10,625 nucleotides of DNA from an uncultured Pseudomonadota bacterium (lineage in GTDB: Bacteria; Pseudomonadota; Gammaproteobacteria; Burkholderiales; Burkholderiaceae): contig CAMLIZ010000160.1 of assembly GCA_946480245.1 (NCBI GenBank), forward strand, positions 1 to 10,625, written 5' to 3'. Positions 6,330 through 10,625 of the stretch are shown here, in pieces. The position numbers and the translations under genes are program-made. Position 1 is the stretch's first letter. Every line of letters starts with the position of its first letter. The notes under the pieces are model-generated. The model did no database searches and was not told the DNA's origin. It was given only the letters and a program-made list of their open reading frames with translations.

Positions 6330-6857
6330 CTATGTCGCCCAGCGCACCAGCTCATCGAACGCGGTTTCGCCCAAACGTTGCTGCGTCACCCGCCCTTGCG
6401 CGTCGAACACCAGCGTGAACGGCAGCGCCCCGTGGGTGTTCCCGAGCGCGAGCATCAGCTCGGCGCCGTCCATGCCGGCGACGCCGATCGGGTAGCTGAC
6501 CGGTGTGCGCTGCAGGAACTGCGCGACGGCCGCGGCGTTGTCGATCGCCAAGCCCGCCACTTGCCAGCCGCGCGTCGCGTATTCGCGGTGGAAACGCTCG
6601 AACTGCGGCATCTCCTTGACGCACGGCGCGCACCAGGTGGCCCAGAAGTTGAGCACCAGCGGCTTGCCGCGCAACGCCGCCATGGTGAGGGGCGGCTTGC
6701 CCTCGGGGCCGGGGAAGCTGCTGCTCCACAAGTCGGGCGCTGCCTCCGGCGCGGGCGCTGCAGGGCGCTGTCGCGACCAGCCCCAGAACGCGCCTCCCGC
6801 GGCTGCGACGGCGGCCACCCCGGTCGCGGCGATCCATTGACGGCGCGAGCGGTTCAT
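6330..6857 (-). CDS. TlpA-like periplasmic thioredoxin (disulfide reductase family)
   Basis: The 175-residue protein has the thioredoxin-like active site WCAPC (75-79, Cys76 and Cys79) inside LVLNFWATWCAPCVKEMPQF, and the cis-proline loop GALPFTLVFD (Pro146). These are marks of TlpA/ResA/CcmG-type membrane-tethered reductants. An N-terminal signal or anchor starts RSRRQWIAATGVAAVAAAGGAFWG (about 3-26). The twin arginines suggest Tat export, though an uncleaved membrane anchor is equally possible. There is no lipobox cysteine. Such proteins keep periplasmic cysteines reduced, often for cytochrome c maturation, but the partner is not visible here. The start overlaps the stop of the upstream uncharacterised gene by 4 bp (ATGA), indicating coupled translation. 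Confidence 0.92.
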   Translation of the reverse strand: MNRSRRQWIAATGVAAVAAAGGAFWGWSRQRPAAPAPEAAPDLWSSSFPGPEGKPPLTMAALRGKPLVLNFWATWCAPCVKEMPQFERFHREYATRGWQVAGLAIDNAAAVAQFLQRTPVSYPIGVAGMDGAELMLALGNTHGALPFTLVFDAQGRVTQQRLGETAFDELVRWAT

Positions 6858-7456
6858 GTGGCGTCGTCCTGCAGCAGCCGCGCCAACCCCGCGGCGTCGC
6901 CTCGCAGCGTGCGGCCGCCGGCATCCGGCTTGAGCGCGCCGCGCAGGTCGTCGTGGTCGCGCACATGCAGGAACAGCGTGACCTCCTCGCCGAGATCGGG
7001 GCTGGGCGCGCTCAGCACCAGCACCTCCCGGGGTTCGGCGCCGGCCACGGTGCGGCTGTCCACATCGAAGGGGATGCCGAGGTTCAGCAGGCCGATCTCC
7101 GCCGCCTTCGCGTCGTCGCAGTACAAGTCGAGGTGGACCGCCGACAGGCGAGTGGCGGTGCCGCGCCAGACGGCGCCGGTGAGGTGCGGCCGGAACTCGG
7201 CGAGCCGGTGCATCCAGTTCAGCGCCAACCGACGCAACGCAGCCAGCTCCGCCGGTTGCGTGTCGGCGCAGAACACCGACAGGTAGGAGCGCACCTCGTC
7301 CTCCACCGCATCGTTGCTCGGCAACTCGGCGGGCCGTACGCTGCGGCGGCCCAGCACGCGTGCGGCCTTGCGCTTGGCGGGGCCGTACTCCATGCCTTCT
7401 TCGACCACCAGCCGCGCCGCCGCGCTGGCCAGTTCCTGGGTGAGGGTGGGGGACAT
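6854..7456 (-). CDS. Conserved uncharacterised 200-residue protein upstream of the TlpA-like gene
   Basis: I cannot assign a function. The protein looks soluble, with no signal peptide or membrane segment. Residues about 5-90 look helical (ELASAAARLVVEEGMEYGPAKRKAARVLG, then DAVEDEVRSYLSVFCADTQ). Residues about 93-170 look alpha/beta, with TGAVWRGTATRLSAVHLDLYCDD (93-115), which loosely recalls the GS...D-x-D strand-turn of nucleotidyltransferases although the motif is incomplete. It ends DLRGALKPDAGGRTLRGDA (170-188). From memory, similar Burkholderiales proteins have been labelled UDP-N-acetylmuramate-alanine ligase; at 200 residues without a Mur-ligase P-loop this one cannot be that enzyme. 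It overlaps the TlpA-like gene by 4 bp. A -10-like TAGAAT seven bases before the ATG suggests a leaderless start. Confidence 0.85.
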   Translation of the reverse strand: MSPTLTQELASAAARLVVEEGMEYGPAKRKAARVLGRRSVRPAELPSNDAVEDEVRSYLSVFCADTQPAELAALRRLALNWMHRLAEFRPHLTGAVWRGTATRLSAVHLDLYCDDAKAAEIGLLNLGIPFDVDSRTVAGAEPREVLVLSAPSPDLGEEVTLFLHVRDHDDLRGALKPDAGGRTLRGDAAGLARLLQDDAT

Positions 7457-7463
7457 GCGCCTG

Positions 7464-7469
7464 ATTCTA
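7464..7469 (-). promoter_or_regulatory. -10 element (TAGAAT) just before the 200-residue gene, possible leaderless start
   Basis: The minus strand reads TAGAAT, five of six bases of the sigma-70 -10 consensus, then seven bases, then ATG. The expected transcription start would fall on or next to the A of the start codon, giving a leaderless mRNA. No good -35 was found 16-18 bases upstream, and no Shine-Dalgarno lies between. It sits in the 63-bp gap after mtgA. Confidence 0.45.
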
Positions 7470-7519
7470 GGGAGCCGGGCCTTCCCGACCCGCTCGCGTT
7501 GCCTCTGCGGGCGAGTGGC

Positions 7520-8293
7520 TCAGGGCAGTTCGACGGCCGGCATGCGCGCGGCCACCGTGGCGGCACGCCCGACGACATACGCTGAGCCGGGCCGCTTTTC
7601 GAAGCGCTTCGGCGCGGGCAGCATCACCGCCAGCCGCGCGGCCTGCATGGCGCCCAGCTGGGCCGCGTCCACATGGAAGTAGTGGTGCGAGGCGGCCTGC
7701 GCACCGAACACGCCTTCACCCCACTCCACGTTGTTCAGATAGATCTCGAGGATGCGCTGTTTGGACAGCGTGGCTTCAAGCATGTAGGTGATGACCACCT
7801 CCTGACCCTTGCGCACCAGGCTGCGCTCGCCGCCGAGGAACAGGTTCTTCGCCAACTGCTGAGTGATGGTGGAGCCGCCGACGATGCGCGGCGGCTTGGG
7901 CGCGGGCCTCGACAGGGCGGCGCCGCGATGCTGGCGGGCCAGGCGCTCGCTCTGCCGTTCGGCCTGTGCCTCGGCGCGCTGGTTCTTTTCCCAGGCCTTC
8001 TCGATCGCATCCCATTCGATGCCGCTGTGCTCGGCGAAGTTGGCGTCCTCGCTGGCGATCACCGCGCGCTTGAGCTGAGGCGAGATGGCCCTGTAGTCGG
8101 CCCACTGCTGGCTCCACAGGATGCGGTGCTGCTCGACGAGCAGGCGCCAGGCCTCGCTGCGCTGGAAGCTGGTGGATTGCGGGTCGACCACGGTCATCAG
8201 CGCCACGCGAGCCAGGAAGTACAGCTGCAGCGCCAGGCCGCACACCAGCACCAGCGCGAGCAGCCGCAGCGCGTGCGCGGTGAGCCGCTTCAT
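7520..8293 (-). CDS. mtgA: Monofunctional peptidoglycan glycosyltransferase
   Basis: MtgA polymerises lipid II into glycan strands at the inner membrane without a transpeptidase domain. The 257-residue protein has a membrane anchor at about 9-29 and the GT51 motifs. These are VIASEDANFAEHSGIEWDA (78-96) with catalytic Glu82, GGSTITQQLAKNLFL (139-153), RKGQE (161-165) with the second key Glu165, and SKQRILEIYLNNVEWGEGVFG (177-197). An insertion of roughly 25 residues, rich in Arg, Gln and Ala and then Pro (about 104-136), separates motifs 1 and 2 compared with the E. coli enzyme as I remember it. The ATG overlaps the aroE stop by 4 bp, so translation is coupled to aroE. It is the last gene of the nuclease-TonB-aroE-mtgA block. 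Confidence 0.97.
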   Translation of the reverse strand: MKRLTAHALRLLALVLVCGLALQLYFLARVALMTVVDPQSTSFQRSEAWRLLVEQHRILWSQQWADYRAISPQLKRAVIASEDANFAEHSGIEWDAIEKAWEKNQRAEAQAERQSERLARQHRGAALSRPAPKPPRIVGGSTITQQLAKNLFLGGERSLVRKGQEVVITYMLEATLSKQRILEIYLNNVEWGEGVFGAQAASHHYFHVDAAQLGAMQAARLAVMLPAPKRFEKRPGSAYVVGRAATVAARMPAVELP

Positions 8294-9147
8294 CCCTTTG
8301 CCGCCAGGCGTTCGCGCAGCGCGGCCAGCACCGGCGCGGTATTCGGCCGCACACCGCGCCAGACGAAGAATGCCTCGGCTGCCTGTTCCACCAGCATGCC
8401 GAGCCCGTCGCGCCCGGTGGCGCCGTGCGCCTCGGCCCAGGCGACGAAGCCGGCAGCCGCCGGGCCGTACATCAGGTCCACCGCCAGCGCGCCGGGCGCC
8501 AGCACCTCAGGCGCCACGGGCGGTGCGTCACCCTGCAGACTGCTGGCGCTGCTGTTCAGCACGATCGCATGGGCGCGGCCTGCATCGGCGAGCGATCCGG
8601 CACGCAATACGACTGCGTGCTGCCGCGCCAGCCCGGCATGGCGCTCCACCAGCCCCATCGCCTTCTCGGGCGTGCGGTTGACCACCGTCACTTCGGCGGC
8701 GCCGGCCTCGATCAGCGGCCCCAGCACCCCGGCCGCCGCACCGCCGGCACCCACCAGCAGCACGCGCCGGCCGGCGATCGGCACCTGGGCGTTGCACTCG
8801 ATGTCGCGCACGAGGCCGATGCCGTCCGTGTTGTCCGCAAACCAGCCGTCGGCGTCGAAGCGCAGCAGGTTGGCTGCTTGGGCGCGCTGCGCCCGTTCGC
8901 TGCTGCGCGCCGCAAGGCGCATCGCATCGAACTTGAACGGCACGGTGATGTTGCAGCCCTTCGCCCCGGATGCAGCGAAGGCGCGCACCTCAGCTTCGAA
9001 GCCGTCGAGCGGGCACAGCACGCGCTCGTAGGCCACGGCCTCGCCGGTGGCCTGCGCGAAGGCCGCATGGATGAACGGCGACTGGCTGTGCGCCACCGGG
9101 TTGCCCAACACGGCATAGCGGTCGGCTGGCATGGTGCGGGTGCTCAT
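8290..9147 (-). CDS. aroE: Shikimate dehydrogenase (NADP-dependent)
   Basis: AroE reduces 3-dehydroshikimate to shikimate with NADPH. The 285-residue length is near the usual 270-290. Substrate-binding features are YAVLGNPVAHSQSP (11-24), NITVPFK (66-72) with catalytic Lys72, and NTDG (106-109) with Asp108. The nucleotide-binding domain has GAGGAAAG (133-140) and VNRT (156-159), where Asn-Arg-Thr normally reads the NADP phosphate. The C-terminal DGLGMLVEQAAEAF (247-260) is also typical. The segment usually written NATSAS reads NSSASS (198-203), a mild deviation. A second in-frame Met at residue 6 is a possible alternative start. The ATG overlaps the TonB-like stop by 4 bp and its own stop overlaps mtgA by 4 bp. 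Confidence 0.97.
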   Translation of the reverse strand: MSTRTMPADRYAVLGNPVAHSQSPFIHAAFAQATGEAVAYERVLCPLDGFEAEVRAFAASGAKGCNITVPFKFDAMRLAARSSERAQRAQAANLLRFDADGWFADNTDGIGLVRDIECNAQVPIAGRRVLLVGAGGAAAGVLGPLIEAGAAEVTVVNRTPEKAMGLVERHAGLARQHAVVLRAGSLADAGRAHAIVLNSSASSLQGDAPPVAPEVLAPGALAVDLMYGPAAAGFVAWAEAHGATGRDGLGMLVEQAAEAFFVWRGVRPNTAPVLAALRERLAAKG

Positions 9148-10001
9148 GGATTGGGCGCGCTGAGCGTCGTTTCCAGGCCTTCCTCACGCGTGAATCGGAA
9201 CCGGGAGGTGACCACGATCTGGTCGGCCTGCTTGCGCATCGACGTGTTGAACGCACCGAACGGCGCCGCGGCATGAACGATGGCCACCGCCCGCTTGTCG
9301 AGCAGCCGCGACTTGGAGGGCCGCACCACCTGTGCGTCGACCACCTGCCCTTGCGCATCCACGGTGATGTTCATCGTCAGCTCGCCATACAGCTTTCGAC
9401 CCCCTGCCACCGGGAAGTCGCGCGTGCCGCGCTCCTCGATGCGGCGGCGCAGGTGGTCGTAGTACATCGCGTACACCTCCTCGCGCGTGGCCGGGCTGAT
9501 GTAGCGCTTCTTCGGCCGCGCATTCTGCTCGTTGATGCGCTTTTCGATCTCGGCGAGCAACTTCATCAGCCGGCGCCGCTTCTCTTCGTTGTCGTGCTGC
9601 TTGGGGTCACCGCTGTCGCGGTGAGGGTCGGGCGGCGGCAGCTTCGCGATCTCCTGCTTCACTTGCGCCAGCAACTGCTGCTGCTGCTCCTGCAACTCGT
9701 CGATCTGGCGATGCGCCTCCTCGCTGCTCTCGCCCATTTCCACCAACGCGGAGGCAGGCAATGGCGAGGTGGCGCGGCCGGCGGCGGCCTCGCCACCGCC
9801 CGCCAGATGGGCCTGCGCGACGGCCTGTGCCTTGGTGGGTGCCTCATGTGAGCGTGCGTTGACCAGCACCACCTCGAGCGGCGTGTCCTCGAACAGCCGG
9901 TCGAAGCCGCGCGGGTCGGCAAAGCGCAGCGCCAGCAGCGCGGCGTGCACGGCCACCGAGATCAGCAGCGCGATCTGCAGGGTCGAGAGGCGGCGCAGCA
10001 T
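9144..10001 (-). CDS. TonB-like energy-transducing/envelope protein
   Basis: The 285-residue protein has an N-terminal membrane segment at about 9-27. Within it, Ser15-x3-His19 (SVAVH) mirrors the Ser16/His20 pair that E. coli TonB needs to interact with ExbB/ExbD. A Gln-rich coiled-coil region follows (about 92-118, QEQQQQLLAQV), then a Pro and charged linker with a second helical stretch (about 139-160). The C-terminal TonB-type domain (about 168-271) includes GELTMNITVDAQGQVVDAQVVRPSKS and the final strands. The open frame extends upstream to 10139, but those Arg/Pro residues are a shadow of the nuclease gene. The ATG at 10001, ten bases after the nuclease stop, gives the expected TonB N-terminus. 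No ExbB, ExbD or receptor gene lies in the window, so the partner is unknown. Confidence 0.88.
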   Translation of the reverse strand: MLRRLSTLQIALLISVAVHAALLALRFADPRGFDRLFEDTPLEVVLVNARSHEAPTKAQAVAQAHLAGGGEAAAGRATSPLPASALVEMGESSEEAHRQIDELQEQQQQLLAQVKQEIAKLPPPDPHRDSGDPKQHDNEEKRRRLMKLLAEIEKRINEQNARPKKRYISPATREEVYAMYYDHLRRRIEERGTRDFPVAGGRKLYGELTMNITVDAQGQVVDAQVVRPSKSRLLDKRAVAIVHAAAPFGAFNTSMRKQADQIVVTSRFRFTREEGLETTLSAPNP

Positions 10002-10011
10002 CTTGATCGGG

Positions 10012-10625
10012 TCAGGGCGCGGGCGCGGACGGCTCGTCGGCCGCGGCATCGGCCACGTCGATGGCCAACGCCAGCGGGCCCGGGGCCGGCGCTTCCTCGT
10101 CGTCCGCCTCGGCTTCGGGCGCTGCCGCTTCGGTGTCACCCAGCCGCACCAGCAGGCTGGCGTGCACGTCGAGGGTCAGCAGGTCCAGGCCGGTGATGCG
10201 CACGCGCACGCGTTCGCCGCGCGGCAGGCTCTCGGTGCCGAGTGCACGAAACACCAGTGGCAAGCTCTCGGCGCGCACCAGGCCGTCCTTCATCACGGCG
10301 GCATCGAGCTCGGTGATGTCCTGTTGCTGCAGGTAACGCAGCGTCCAGTAGCGCTCCAGGCCGGACTGGAACTCGTTGTATGCGCCATAGCCCGCATCGA
10401 AGCTCGAGATCACCGAGAACAGCGCAGCATCCTTCGGCTTGAACGGCGCGGCCAGCGCGGCGGTGCGGCCGTGGCGCGCGCAGGCGATGATCTGCCACTG
10501 GTTCACGAGATCCACATACCGGCGCAGCGGCGATGTGGCCCAGGTGTACTGCGCCACGCCCATGCCCGCATGCGGCGCCGGCTTGGTGCCCATGCGCACC
10601 TTCATGCCCGGCGCGAGGCTGGCCT
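10012..10625 (-). CDS. RNB-family (RNase II/R-type) exoribonuclease, C-terminal part (5' end outside window)
   Basis: About 203 residues are visible, and the frame stays open to the window edge, so the start is outside. The catalytic RNB domain ends with the conserved signature YTWATSPLRRYVDLVNQ near the visible N-terminus. This segment helps hold RNA in the 3'-5' exoribonuclease active site. After about 90 further residues comes a region resembling a degenerate S1 RNA-binding domain (around GERVRVRITGLDLLTLDVHASLLVRL). The last 35 or so residues form an Ala/Glu/Asp/Pro-rich acidic tail. The nuclease degrades single-stranded RNA from the 3' end. The stop lies 10 bp before the TonB-like ATG. 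The RNB call is firm; RNase II versus RNase R subtype cannot be settled from this part. Confidence 0.92.
   Translation of the reverse strand, partial: ASLAPGMKVRMGTKPAPHAGMGVAQYTWATSPLRRYVDLVNQWQIIACARHGRTAALAAPFKPKDAALFSVISSFDAGYGAYNEFQSGLERYWTLRYLQQQDITELDAAVMKDGLVRAESLPLVFRALGTESLPRGERVRVRITGLDLLTLDVHASLLVRLGDTEAAAPEAEADDEEAPAPGPLALAIDVADAAADEPSAPAP

Noticed and set aside
6307..6335. TTGACA on the plus strand followed by a CTATGT-like -10
   Set aside because: It would drive transcription antisense into the TlpA-like gene; TTGACA partly overlaps the palindrome arm and the -10 is poor, so chance is more likely.
7470..7491. GGG-AGC-CGGG / CCCG-A-CCC stem after mtgA as a terminator
   Set aside because: The continuous stem is only 4 bp, there is an internal loop, and no U run follows on the minus strand.
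9669..9702. CTG/CAG-rich run as a possible unstable triplet repeat
   Set aside because: It encodes the Gln-rich coiled coil of the TonB-like protein with mixed codons; the pure repeat is too short to be notable.
10002..10139. Longer start of the TonB-like gene at 10139 adding 46 residues
   Set aside because: It overlaps the nuclease tail in another frame and gives an Arg/Pro-rich sequence before an otherwise normal TonB N-terminus.

Overview
The window looks like a piece of the chromosomal core of a high-GC betaproteobacterium of the order Burkholderiales, possibly the Leptothrix/Rubrivivax/Methylibium side of that order. The placement is inference. It rests on the GC-rich sequence, the aroQ-accB-accC-prmA gene order followed by a zinc-ribbon DUF3426 protein, the RNB nuclease-TonB-aroE-mtgA order, and a lysine/alanine/proline-rich histone H1-like tail of the kind found in this group. 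There is no sign of phage, insertion sequence, integron, CRISPR array, tRNA or rRNA. Coding density is very high and every gene is oriented as expected for conserved core DNA.

Layout, left to right. Positions 1-612 are the only plus-strand genes: the C-terminal tail of a histone H1-like protein built on a 30-bp tandem repeat, a strong intrinsic terminator, and a small DUF167/YggU-family protein that starts 10 bases after the hairpin. Everything from 619 to 10625 is on the minus strand and is read right to left. The upstream-most block (10625 to 7520) is the 3' part of an RNB-family exoribonuclease, a TonB-like envelope protein, aroE (shikimate dehydrogenase) and mtgA (peptidoglycan glycosyltransferase), packed with 10-bp or smaller gaps and 4-bp ATGA overlaps. 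A 63-bp gap carrying a good -10 element leads to an uncharacterised 200-residue protein overlapping by 4 bp with a TlpA-like thioredoxin (7456 to 6330). A 111-bp gap with a perfect AT-rich palindrome separates this pair from the next block. That block (6218 to 1006) is aroQ, accB, accC, prmA, a DUF3426 zinc-ribbon membrane protein and a PfkB-family sugar/nucleoside kinase. Last comes a small membrane-anchored coiled-coil protein (960 to 619), which converges on the DUF167 gene with only 6 bp between the stop codons.

The genes are mainly housekeeping. aroE and aroQ are two steps of the shikimate pathway. accB and accC form the biotin carboxylase half of acetyl-CoA carboxylase (fatty-acid synthesis). 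prmA modifies ribosomal protein L11. mtgA polymerises glycan strands, and TonB-like and TlpA-like proteins act at the envelope. I see no convincing new multi-gene system. The least explained items are the 200-residue protein coupled to the TlpA-like protein, the 19-bp palindrome between it and aroQ, a possible leaderless promoter, and the GC-rich hairpin between aroQ and accB.
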